Made by a program: the position numbers and the translations under genes. From Eriocheir sinensis (lineage: Eukaryota > Arthropoda > Malacostraca > Decapoda > Varunidae): DNA of 64,000 nt. Every line of letters starts with the position of its first letter. Position 1 is the stretch's first letter. This document shows positions 1-10,141 of this stretch, piece after piece. The DNA is taken from the NCBI RefSeq assembly GCF_024679095.1, contig NW_026111217.1, positions 268,482-332,481 of the forward strand. The letters run 5' to 3'. The notes under the pieces were generated by a model, which ran no database searches, was not told the origin of the DNA, and worked only from the letters and a program-made list of their open reading frames with translations.

Positions 1-390
1 GATGATAGGTGGTTAAAGAGAAGAATGCTTTTAGGTACAAATGACTTTCTGTACCTGTCAGTACGCTGTATGGGCAGAGCTAACCTTCTACCAGATCTTA
101 GATATGTATAGCAATTATGTAGCGGATGAGTTATATCTTTCATAATCCTGTCTACTTGTTTCTTTGTACCTGTCTGATAAAGATTATCTTGTGATATGGT
201 CTATGCACCTAGTTTTCCTGCCTTTTTAACAATCCTTCCTAGCTTGTTTTTATCTTTACAGGTAAGCTTTCCATACCACCTCCTTCCTGTTGACAATCTA
301 CATCTTTTAACGCTACTGATGGGATGCAAACAGATGTATACTACAAGGTCGCCAGGAAACATAGAGGGCTGCTTGGTGGAGGCCGGTTGA
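1..390 (-). mobile_element. Non-LTR retrotransposon RT C-terminal fragment
   Basis: Read on the minus strand, bases about 185 to 1 translate without a stop into a stretch containing KKQVDRIMKDITHPLH, then SGRRLALP and KSFVPKSILLFN. This is the usual region after the reverse transcriptase of several LINE clades (a basic RR-LP-R-RYR-SF-P motif). Upstream on the minus strand (about 185-390) the similarity continues with frameshifts and stops. The element runs off the left edge, so its 3' end is not seen. It is a decayed fragment. The clade is not resolved, and it is not the same family as the CR1-like copies in this window. Confidence 0.5.
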
Positions 391-665
391 TGCCTGATTG
401 GAATTTGCTCTGAAGTGAATTAATGTCAGCGGATAATGAACTGTACGCTGTAGAGGTGAGTTAATTGAAGGTTGTGTGCGTGGATCAGATAGATGAAGTT
501 GTCTATGTTGGTGATGGTAAATGAGGTTATGTGAATTGACAGCGGCGAATGAAATGTTATGTAGTGACAGTGGTAAATAGTCATGTGTGTTGGTTGGCAG
601 GGGTAAATGAAGTCATGTGTGTGGCAGTAGTGACTGACGATATGTATAGTGTATTAGCAGTATTA

Positions 666-710
<45 letters not shown>

Positions 711-1628
711 AAAGTAATCGTGTATCCGTGCAAGCGACACAACGAGGGAGTCAACGCAAAACGCCTGCGCTTTCAACGACGGGACGATAAATTTATGAGT
801 TGTCCTGGCCTCGATCCTCACTGTCTGAAGCAGGTGGGAGGAGGTCGGGGTGGCGGGGGAGGGGGAGTTTGAGGAAGGCATTGGTAACGAAGGCGAGGGG
901 GGAGGAAGGAAGAAGTGGGCGTCTTTGTCGGTGTGCAGAAGGGAAGTGAGGGGAGGTTTTGTTTAGAAGAGTGGGGGTGTAGAGGAGGGAAGAAGGAGAA
1001 GTAAGGAGGTATTAGTAACAGAGGAGAGGGGGTCATTGTTTGTATATAGAAGGAGGAGAAGAGGGAGACGAAAAGGGGTGAGAATGGGGATAAAGAAGAG
1101 GAAGGGGCTGTTTGGTCGTGAACATGTGTGGTTGCCGGGCAGAGGAACGGGAGACTTTTCCTGTTGTGTCTGGCGAAGGGCTGACGGTGGTGAATGCTCA
1201 TATGTACCTGTGGGATGTGATTTGGGTGAAGGAAGTGTAGTGGGCTGTGCTTAAGGCTGAGTGGGAGTGTAGGGGACTTATGGATGACTTTGGGGTACAT
1301 GGGTGATGGGACGGCTGCTAATACCTATGTGTGGGGGGGGAGGCTGGGATGAGTAATGGGCAAGTGTTCTGTGGTGATGGGAAAGGGGCTGGTGGTGTAG
1401 GAATGCGGTTGTGGTTATGGATGGGATGGGGGAGGTTCTCTTGATGTTTGGTCTCTAGTCTGGTTTATTTGACTCTAGGAAGGTCATTTCATCTCCGTGT
1501 GTGTTGGGGGAGGGAGGAAGGTTGTTAAGGATGCAGTCATGTTTTCTGTAAGTTGTTTTGATTCGTCTTCTATATTTATCATTCATTGTGTCTTTTATCT
1601 TCATTTGCGTACTTGTTTTTTTTTGTTT
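391..1628. other. No gene seen; G-rich low-complexity DNA with a (CA)n tract
   Basis: A (CA)n tract lies at 667-705. Bases 830-1450 are strongly G-rich on the plus strand (runs such as GGGGGAGGGGGAG). Short open frames here come from low complexity and show no recognisable domain. Confidence 0.5.
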
Positions 1629-1709
1629 GTTTTTTTACAGCAAAGGAGTCAGCTCAAGGGCATAAAAAAAAGGAAACAAATATGAAAAAAAAGGAGGCTA
1701 CTCACTGGA
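1629..1709 (-). mobile_element. Orphan 3' tail related to LINE H
   Basis: The plus strand reads a T-run, then ACAGCAAAGGAGTCAGCTCA, AGGGCATAAAA and finally GGCTACTCACTGG. This matches the reverse complement of the last about 80 bp of LINE H (61,380-61,450: CAGTGAATAGCGGGC, then ACGCCCTTGAACTG, then TCCTTCGCTGTAAAAA). Only the 3' end is present, as expected for a severely 5'-truncated retrocopy or a SINE borrowing this tail. Confidence 0.5.
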
Positions 1710-1866
1710 TTTTGGTTTTTTATTCATTCATTCAGTCACGCATTCCTTAATCTCTCTCATGTATTTCTTTCTCCTCCCTTCGTTCCTATGCCTTAATTCT
1801 TTCATTCTTTTGTTCATTTATTTATTCACTCCTTCAATCTATATTCATCATTCTCTCTCTCTCTCT

Positions 1867-4821
1867 CATCGCAACAAACCTGTAACCGTGATCCCGCAAG
1901 TACCACCACCTCTATTACCAAGCCTCTAGATAACTTAAAAATCCTTAGTTTCAATGCGTGTAGCCTAAGAAACAAATTTGATGAACTGAGATGTCTTGCT
2001 TTAACAGAAAAGTTTGACATAATTGCTATAACCGAAACATTTATCGACACCACAAATATTGATTTAAGTTCCGAATACAACATAGATGGCTAAAGACTCT
2101 TCAACAAAGATCGTGTAAACCGTAGAGGCGGTGGCGTCGCCCTTTATGTCAAAAGCTATTTGCAACCCACTGACAAAACACCGGGAAACAGTAACGTTGA
2201 ACATTTGTGCGTGCGAGTAAACATTGCAAAAGTCAATTTAAATATATCTGTCACCTACAGACCTCCCGGGCAATCACTCGATGACGACCTTGAAATGTAC
2301 AGCGTCTTAAGGCAGTCACTTAATAACAGCGACTCACTGATATTAGGAGACTTTAACCTCCCCATATCGATCAAGGACACTGTCAGGTACAGAAGGCGAG
2401 TCACATAGAATGATCGAATTTCTAGAAGAAAATTATCTAAGCCAAATGGTTTCTGAGCCAACTCGACAAAATAATATACTCGACCTTGTTATAACGACCC
2501 AAGATAACCTTGTCAGTAGTGTCACGGTAGGAGAACACCTCGGTTCTTGCGATCATAAATTAGTGCGCGTCGACATTAAAGCTCAATCATCAGTGACTGA
2601 AAATAAAGTAAAGGTGCCCAATTTCAAAAGAGCTAACTTCGTAGAAATCTGACAAAACTAACAGAAATACAACTATCAGATGACGGCAACGTAGAGGAAG
2701 CCTGGCTAAGCCTTTAAAAATCACTTACTCACTCAGCAGAACACATTCGTCCCCTTGTGCGAGAAGCGAATTAACACTAATAAAAGCCCACCGTGGTTTA
2801 ATAGCGAAATTAAACAATCAGTCAATGAGAGAAAATTGTTTTACAGGTTAAAGAAAGAACAAAGCACGCCAGAGAACATTAGACTTTATAATGATGCAAG
2901 TCGACGAGTAAAAAGACTAGTAGGTCAGGCAAAGCGTAGATATGAATAAAATATTGCAGCCAACTGTAAAAATAATACGAAATCTTTCTTCAGTTACATA
3001 AACAACAGAAAGGCGATCAAAAGTGGGCTTGGACCTGTACCAAACAGCGACGGTGCACTAGTGACTGACTGCCAACCCCTTGCCACCCTCTTAACCAATT
3101 ACTTTTCCTCGGTGTTTAATACTAACAGTCTTCCTCTCGCTACCACCAACACCAGTACTATTGTAAATCTCGAGCATGCATTGCCTAATTTTGAAATAAC
3201 AACCGATGAAGTCCTTAAAGCTCTCCATTCACTTAAAACAAATAAAAGTCCTGACCTGACAAAGTATATCCAACTCTGCTGAAAGAAACGAAGAGCGAAA
3301 TACTCTCCTCCTCACAACCGTATTCAATATGTCCTTGCGACAAGGCATCGTCTTTTCAGATTGGAAAAGGCTAACGTGACACCGATTTTCAAGAAAGGAG
3401 ACAAAAAGTACCAGGTAATTACAGGCCCATTAGTCTAACTTCGGTTGTAGGTAAGCTACTTGAGGGCATAATTAGAGACAAAATTGTGAGTTACCTTGAA
3501 AGCCACTCATTGATTGGGGACTCACAACATGGCTTCCGAAACAAAAGATCCTGCCTATCAAACCTATTAACCTTTTATAACGACCTCTTCACTGTTTATG
3601 ACGTAACCAAATCACTGGACATAGTCTATCTTGATTTCCAGAAAGCGTTTGATAAAGTCCCGCATCATAAATTACTTTACAAATTAAAGGTATTGACGGT
3701 CAAGTAAACCAATGGATCGCGAATTGGTTGAGCAACAGACAACAAAGAGTAGTGATTGACGGATTTAACTCAGAGTGGGCGCCTGTCACTAGTGGCGTCC
3801 CTCAGGGCTCGGTCCTTGGCCCAGTGCTCTTCATTATTTACATCAACGACGTGGATGTTGGACTCAATAACCGCATTAGTAAATTTGCAGACGACACAAA
3901 GATTGGTAACTCGGTTCTCACTGACGAAGACAGGCAAAGCCTCCAAGAGGATTTGCACAAAATTTCAGCTTGGTCGGATAGATGGGAGATGCCCTTTAAC
4001 GTAGACAAGTGCCAGGTCCTTCAAGTTGGAACGAGGAATAAGAAGCTCGAATACGAAATGTGCGGCGTTAAACTCAAAAGCGTTCAAAGCGTCAAAGACT
4101 TGGGGGTCAAAATCGCGTCAAACCTCAAATTCTCACAGCAATGCATCGATGCAGCAAATACAGCGAACAGAATGTTGGGCTTCATTAAAAGAAACTTTGT
4201 ATTTAAGAATAAAGATGTAATACTCCCGCTCTACAACAGTTTAGTCAGACCCCACTTGGAATATGCGGTACAGTTTTGGTCTCCCCACCATGCAAAGGAT
4301 ATTGCTAAATTAGAAGGTGTTCAGCGTCGGGCAACGAAAATGATCCCTTCCTTGCGCAACAAATCCTACGAAGAAAGGCTTTCTACCCTTAACATGTTCT
4401 CTCTTGAGAAACGTCGCCTCCGAGGAAAACTGATCGAATGTTTTAAAATACTTAATGGTTTCACGAATGTAGACAGATCAACATTGTTTATGATCGATGA
4501 CAGTCTGCGCACGAGGAACAATGGCGTAAAACTCAGATGTAGACAAGTAAGTTCAGACTGCACAAAATTTTTCTTCACCAACGTTGTAGTGCGAGAATGG
4601 AATAAGCTTCCACCATCAGTGGTCCAGTGTAACACGATTGACTCCTTCAAAAATAAGCTCGACCGTCACTTCCTTCAACTTAATATCAACTAGAGTAGAA
4701 GTGCAACGTTTTGGAGTCTCCTGATTAATGTAAAATCACTTAGGTTTAAGGACAGACCACCAAGTCTGGACCATGGTGTCTGTGTGGTCTGATTTTCTAT
4801 GTAAATCTATGTAAATCTATG

Positions 4822-4828
<7 letters not shown>
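1867..4828 (+). mobile_element. CR1-like LINE, copy A (5'-truncated, decayed)
   Basis: The copy starts at CATCGCAACAAACC, inside the esterase-EN linker seen in copy D, and ends with a 3' UTR and three TATGTAAATC decamers at about 4799-4828. It sits inside a (TC)n tract: TC repeats lie directly 5' (1854-1868) and directly 3' (4829-4857). The 3' UTR carries an inverted repeat (CAGACCAC at about 4755, GTGGTCTG at about 4783) conserved in copies C and D. The clade assignment rests on the FADDTKIGN and [10 protein letters not shown] motifs, the C-terminal WNKLPPSVV...DSFKNKLDRHF and the upstream esterase seen in copy D. It was not tested by phylogeny. Confidence 0.85.
1871..4693 (+). pseudogene. 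Decayed EN-RT ORF2 of CR1-like copy A
   Basis: This is an endonuclease plus reverse transcriptase, which in an intact element would nick the target and copy the RNA. Endonuclease blocks are visible: SFNACSLRNKFDEL, ITETFID, YRPPGQS, GDFN (2346-2357) and GSCDHKLVRVDI. RT blocks follow: NYRPISLTSVVGKLLEG, YLDFQKAFDKV (about 3630-3660), [11 protein letters not shown] (about 3795) and FADDTK (about 3885). The frame is broken by a stop at 2090-2092 (TAA where copy C has TAC), by frameshifts near 2380, 2655, 2715, 3255, 3300, 3410 and 3690, and by a stop at 2947. The last 321 codons (to 4693) are open. It is not functional. Confidence 0.85.

Positions 4829-4857
<29 letters not shown>
4829..4857. 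repeat. (TC)n abutting the CR1-A 3' tail
   Basis: Pure CT dinucleotide tract that starts at the last decamer of the element tail. A matching TC tract lies at the 5' border. Confidence 0.9.
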
Positions 4858-4861
<4 letters not shown>

Positions 4862-4930
4862 CACATTATTTCCTCCATTTGTTCTTGTCTCCAATACTTG
4901 AACTACTTCCTTATACCTTCTTTTTCAATC

Positions 4931-5052
4931 TTCCTCCTCCTCCTCCTCCTCCTCCTCCTCCTCCTCTGAGACTTTCCCTTTAATGGCCCAGATCACAGGT
5001 TGTTAAGCGGGTCATTTCGGTACCCCTAGAGGAGGAGGAGGAGGAGGAGGAA
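4931..5052. repeat. (TCC)n and (GGA)n facing each other
   Basis: (TCC)n at 4931-4966 is followed about 60 bp later by (GGA)n at 5027-5052. The two tracts are complementary and could pair as a hairpin. Confidence 0.8.
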
Positions 5053-5259
5053 GAATATTGCCTCATTCCTCCTACTATCCCACCACGTCCCTTCTCTGCT
5101 CCCTTCAACGAATATAATTTTTCTATTGATTGTGGTTTTATGTCAACTGTTTTTCTTGGATATATATTTGCCCTAAAGAGTTTCAGCTTTGATGTGTTTT
5201 TTTCTGGTTGACTTTTTCGTTTTCTTTCTCGTATGGGGATGAATGTAAGGGGGACCTCT

Positions 5260-5472
<213 letters not shown>

Positions 5473-5479
5473 TTCAACA

Positions 5480-7190
5480 GTACCCTCCCGGAGCTGTAAG
5501 TGCTGTTTGGTGTAATGAAATGGGACAGAAAACAAAGGGAGGGAGCGAAGGTGAGGCCCTGAAGACTGGCCGTGGTGAGGAGATACCAAATAAAAGGGTT
5601 AGGGCTGCGAAAAGGTAGAATAGAACTGAGAGTGGGAAGCGACCGGGAGGGAAAGAATGGTATGGAAGGGAGGAAATACAACGAACTCTGATAAAAGGGA
5701 GGAATAACCTAAAGCAACGGAGGTGAAAATATGACCAAAATATAATGGATGGGAAAGAATTAATTGAGAAAACGGATTTTAGAATTGTACAAAGAGAGTA
5801 AAATTAATGACGAGTAGCAAGGAGTTAGGAAGGCTTTAAAATCATAAGATCGAGAAATTAGGAACATGTAAGAATATAAACAATAGATGGGTTACTTAAG
5901 ACCATAGCGATACCAGCAAATAGGACATGCTTTAAAGTAACCTAAGTAGGGGATGACAAAAGCAAGTATACAAGCATAAGCAGAGGAAGGACATAAAAAG
6001 TATAGAAAGAAAAGTTAGCAAAAAGAAAGTAAGATCGTAGTTAAATAAGTAGGAATGTAGAAGGAGGAGTAAGTGGATGTTAGATGGAGGAATGAGAAGA
6101 CAAACATATGAAAAACGTAGCAAAAAAATAAACAACATTGCGAGCAGTAAGAACATAAGTGAAAGTATTGGAGTAAGTAAATTAGTCAGCTTGAAAACAA
6201 TAAGGAGAGAAAGCAAATGTTAGATATAAAAAGCGAAGACAATTGAATTATAAAAAAAAAATCAGGTAGCAATAAAGAAAATAACATAGATAATAGTGAA
6301 AAAATAGGATAAGTTAATAAATGGGTGTGAAAACTCAGCTCGCATAGTTACATAGCGTAGAAGGGAAGAAAAGGAAAGAAGAAAAAAGGAGCAGGGAACG
6401 GAGAAGGGTAAGGAAAGAGGGAAGGGGAATTGATGATGGTTGATGCACTGTGGGAGGGGGGGAGGGGGGGAAGGAGGCTGGGAAGATGAGGAGGCGGGGG
6501 AGGAAAATAGGAGAGGAGGGTTGGGAAGGGGGCAGAGGATAGGAGGGGAGGAAGTGGCGCGGGTTGTTACGAAACCCCTCGGCGTCTTCTTCTTAATTAT
6601 TGACGAGGGCGAAGGAGAAGTGTAGCGAAGAGAAAGAGGGAAGGAGAAAGGTGTGGTGGAGGAGACGTTAGGATGGGGAGGGAATGAAAAGGAGTGGAAG
6701 GAGGAGGAGGAAAAAGATGATGATGAAGGAGAAAGAGAGGAAGAAAAAGAGTGAAAGAGACGTAAGGATGGGAAGGTGATGAAGAGGAGAGGAAGGAGTA
6801 GGAGGAGGAGAAGGAAAAAAGATGATGATGGAGGAGGAGGAGTAGGAAGGTGAAGAAGGAGGAAGTGAAAGACTGATAAAAACAGGTATTGGGAAGTTGA
6901 AATGGTGTGGGGATGGGAAGAGAAGGAAGAGGAGGGAAGGAGGAGGAGGAGAAGGAAAAATGATGCTGGAGGATGAGGAATGGGTAGGTGGAGGAAGTTA
7001 AATTCTGATAAAAACTGATATTGGGAAGTTGAAACGGTGTGAGGATGGGGAGTGAATGAAGAGTAGGGGAAGGAGGAGGAGGAGGAGGAGGAGAAGGAAA
7101 AAGATGATGATGGAGAAGGAGGAAGGGAAGAAGGAAGAAGTGAAAGACGATGATAAAAAGAGAGAATGGGAAGTAGGAAACACGCAAATA
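5480..7190. other. Purine-rich block without a gene
   Basis: The plus strand is dominated by A and G. The first half is A-rich; from 6400 GGA/GAAG-like repeats predominate. Three imperfect direct copies of a roughly 120-190 bp unit containing TGATAAAAACTGATATTGGGAAG-type sequence lie between 6680 and 7060. No plausible coding region. Confidence 0.5.
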
Positions 7191-7269
7191 TATCACATAC
7201 TCGTAAAATATCAAAACAAACAGTAATGCATTCCCCTGAAGATTTCTTAACCTTTCATATCAAATAAAC

Positions 7270-9000
7270 AAGCTTCCTTTATAAGAGGTAATATATTTTC
7301 TTCGATCTATTTACTTCACAAGCCTTTTTTCTGGTACCAAAACCTTCCTTCACGGGTTCATATAAAATAAGAAAAAGAAAAAAAGAGAATCTAAAGCAAA
7401 TGAACAAAAGGAAATGGCGATCTTTTTCCACAACTTATTTCTTACAGTTCATTTTTTATATATCAATAGTCTCTAATTCTCTATCCATTTACGTTTATCT
7501 ATCTACTTGTATCTATCTCTGAGTAAAAGTTTAACCTCCATGTATTTTTTTCGTATCATGCACATTCTTCCTCTCCTTTTGTTCCCTCCTCCCTCTCAGC
7601 ATCGTTTCAGCCCTCTCCTCTATCATCGCCCTCTCGTTCGTTCCCCTTCCTTTATTTTCCTCTCCCTCGCTGCATTACCTCTCTGCTTTCACTTCGATAT
7701 TTCCCAGTCGCCGGATTCCTTCATATCCCGCTCCCTCCTGCTCCTATCTTCCTCGTTTTCATTGCGTTCATAGGCTCTCATCCACGTAGCCTTCCATTTT
7801 AATTTTTATTTTATTATTAATATATTTGTTTTCCTTCTCTTCGCTTTACTTCCCTCTGGTCATCCTCGTTCCAGTTTTCTTATTCCACCTCTTCGCATCT
7901 AGTTTTCCTTTTTTTTTATACTGCCTCTCACTTAGCTTAAATCGGTTCATCATTCCTTTTTTTCCTTTCCTTTTTCTTTTCATCTCTGTACTTTACTTTC
8001 CATCACGTCTCATCCTCTTCCTTACCACTTCTATCCTCCTCCTGCGATTCCGTGATGTTACCTTGCGTTCCATCCCCTTTCCTTCCTCTTCCTTCCATGC
8101 CAATTATTTTCCTAAGTTTCCCTTCCATTTTCGTGATTTTTTCTACCTTCCCTTCCATAACTTTCTCGTCCCTTACCGTCCTGGCCCATTCCTACCCTTT
8201 CCTTCCCTTCTCTTCCATTTCTTCTTCCATTTCATTCCTTTTCCTTCTCTATCCTTCGTTTATTTAATTTTTTGCCTTTCATTGTCTTCCTTGTCAACCC
8301 TGTCTACCATTTCTGCTTCTGTCCCGTCCCTTTCTTCCCCTACTCTTCCATTTCTTCTTCCATTTTACTCCTTTCCCTTCCCTATAATTATTATTTTTTT
8401 TTGCCTCATCGTCCTCCTTGCCAACCCTGTCTACCATTTCTGCTTCTGTCCCGTCCCTTTCCTCCCCTACTCTTCCATTTCTTCTTCCATTTTACTCCTT
8501 TCCCTTCCCTATAATTCTTTTTTTTTTTGCCTCATCGTCCTCCTTGCCAACCCTGTCTACCATTTCTGCTTCTGTCCTCTCCCATCTCTTATTTCCTTTA
8601 CTCCATTTCCCTTCCTCTCTCTTCTTCATGTCCCGTTCTTCTATTTATATCTTCTCTTTGGTTGCCTCCCTGTCATCGCACCCTCTCACCGGTGTTCTTT
8701 CCCTACTCTTCACTCTCCCTTCCCATCCCTCCTTCTGCCTCTTCTCACTCTCTTTGTCTCCATCCTCCACCCCGTACCCTCCCTCCCCTCTACCTGTCTA
8801 CCGCAGTGTCTCCCATCACTTCCCCTCCTTCTTGCCGCCTGCTGCGTCTACCACCCACCCCAAGCCTGTATTCTTTCCCTACCCTTCCCTTCCCTCCCCC
8901 TCTTCATCACCCTTTTGTTGCCCTCTCCGTCTCCCTCCCTGACCGTCCCTCCCTTTACCTGTCTCCCCCGGTGCGTCCCTTTAGCCCAGGTGTATAATAT
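7270..9000. other. Pyrimidine-rich block with a 127-bp tandem repeat
   Basis: The plus strand is mostly C and T. Between 8272 and 8585 a 126-127 bp unit (CTTGYCAACCCTGTCTACC...) occurs about 2.3 times, starting at 8290, 8417 and 8543. The long Ser/Pro/Leu/Phe-rich open frame over 7826-9097 reflects the rarity of purines, hence of stop codons, and not a gene. Confidence 0.55.
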
Positions 9001-9129
9001 GGTCCTCTGTCCCTCGTGGGTCTTCGCTAATTGCTGTCGTGGATGGACCCTGATGAAAGGCTCCCTATTATGGGCGCCGCTCTCGGCATTTCATTGAAAG
9101 CATTGAAATGAATATATTGGGTGCACGAT

Positions 9130-9130
<1 letters not shown>

Positions 9131-9211
<81 letters not shown>

Positions 9212-9247
9212 TACATACATACATGCATACCTACATACACACACACA

Positions 9248-9313
<66 letters not shown>
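9131..9313. repeat. Compound microsatellite (CA)n-(CATA)n-(CA)n-(CT)n-(TA)n
   Basis: (CA)n 9131-9207, CATA/CATG tetramers to about 9237, a short (CA)n, (CT)n about 9250-9284, then (TA)n about 9285-9313. The five motifs grade into each other by single-base steps. Confidence 0.9.
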
Positions 9314-9315
<2 letters not shown>

Positions 9316-9483
9316 ATGCTCGGCAGTGATTTAATCCGGCTCGTAATCCTTCATTCATTCATCCCATTTTTATCATGTTCCATTATTCTATGTATTTTTA
9401 ACCGTCTTTGTTTAGCTCGCTTCCTCGTTTATCCCAGGAAATGCTGTATCGTTAACCTTTCCTTCTCTCTCTCTCTCCCTCTC

Positions 9484-9486
<3 letters not shown>

Positions 9487-9520
<34 letters not shown>

Positions 9521-9660
9521 TGACAGGTCAGGAACTACGAAGAGGATAAATGATGTAAATAAAATAAAAAGGTTAATATTGTTATTCAGTGTCATTATCT
9601 TCCCTCCTCCTCCTCCTCCTCCTCTTCCTCCTCCTCCTCCTCCTCCTCCTCCTCCTCCTC
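9487..9660. repeat. (TG)n and (TCC)n tracts
   Basis: (TG)n at 9487-9513 and an interrupted (TCC)n at 9604-9660. Confidence 0.85.
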
Positions 9661-9662
9661 TG

Positions 9663-9705
9663 CCACCGTATTCCCTACGTGTCGTAAAAGGCGACTAAAA
9701 GGGAC
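9663..9705 (+). other. Possible RTE-type LINE relic motif
   Basis: The segment reads CCCTACGTGTCGTAAAAGGC then GACTAAAAGGG. I associate a very similar CGTGTCGTAAAAGGCGACTAAGGG motif with repeated sequence (RTE-like LINEs) in other arthropods. The match is from memory and no coding remnant is seen beside it. Confidence 0.25.
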
Positions 9706-9868
9706 TTCTTCCTTTCTCTTCGGACTATTACCTTTTTTTTCCTTTCTCTGGGTAGTCTATCCAAGAGTTGTCACCCTCCCTTACACTTTGAGGACATATC
9801 CCGTCCTTTCCTTCCTTTCTACAGGTATTCTACCCAGCCTCTAGTCTCAGTCTTCCTCCGATGTTTCA

Positions 9869-9965
<97 letters not shown>
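9869..9965. repeat. (CA)48 upstream of the secreted-protein gene
   Basis: Uninterrupted CA dinucleotide tract ending about 177 bp before the start codon at 10142, in the presumed promoter or 5' intron. Confidence 0.9.
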
Positions 9966-9966
<1 letters not shown>

Positions 9967-10102
9967 AGACTTTACATCCCAATTCCCCGTCGTGTGTGTT
10001 CCTATAACGGAGGAAGACCCGAGAGGATTATTTTCCATGCCCGGTCTGTGTTCCGGAGGCCATTCTGTTCTCAATCCCAGATTGGTTTTCTGTGACAAAA
10101 CC

Positions 10103-10136
10103 GTAACTCTTCTTAATTTCATAAACTTTCATTCAG
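10103..10136 (+). promoter_or_regulatory. Candidate 3' splice acceptor (or Inr) before the start codon
   Basis: A pyrimidine-leaning stretch (CTCTTCTTAATTTC, then CTTTCATTCAG) ends in CAG at 10136, five bases before the ATG. It could be an intron acceptor, with the 5' UTR further upstream. The same place contains TCAGT (10133-10137), the arthropod initiator consensus, but that would leave a leader of only a few bases. I favour the acceptor weakly. Confidence 0.3.
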
Positions 10137-10141
10137 TAAAC

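Noticed and set aside
1867..4828. Host endonuclease/exonuclease-phosphatase gene
   Set aside because: The EEP domain is the LINE endonuclease: it is followed by RT, present in several copies, frameshifted and flanked by retrotransposition hallmarks.
7826..9097. 423-codon Ser/Pro/Phe/Leu-rich plus-strand frame
   Set aside because: Pyrimidine-rich DNA rarely forms stop codons. Three overlapping frames are open at once and the 127-bp tandem duplication lies inside. No domain.
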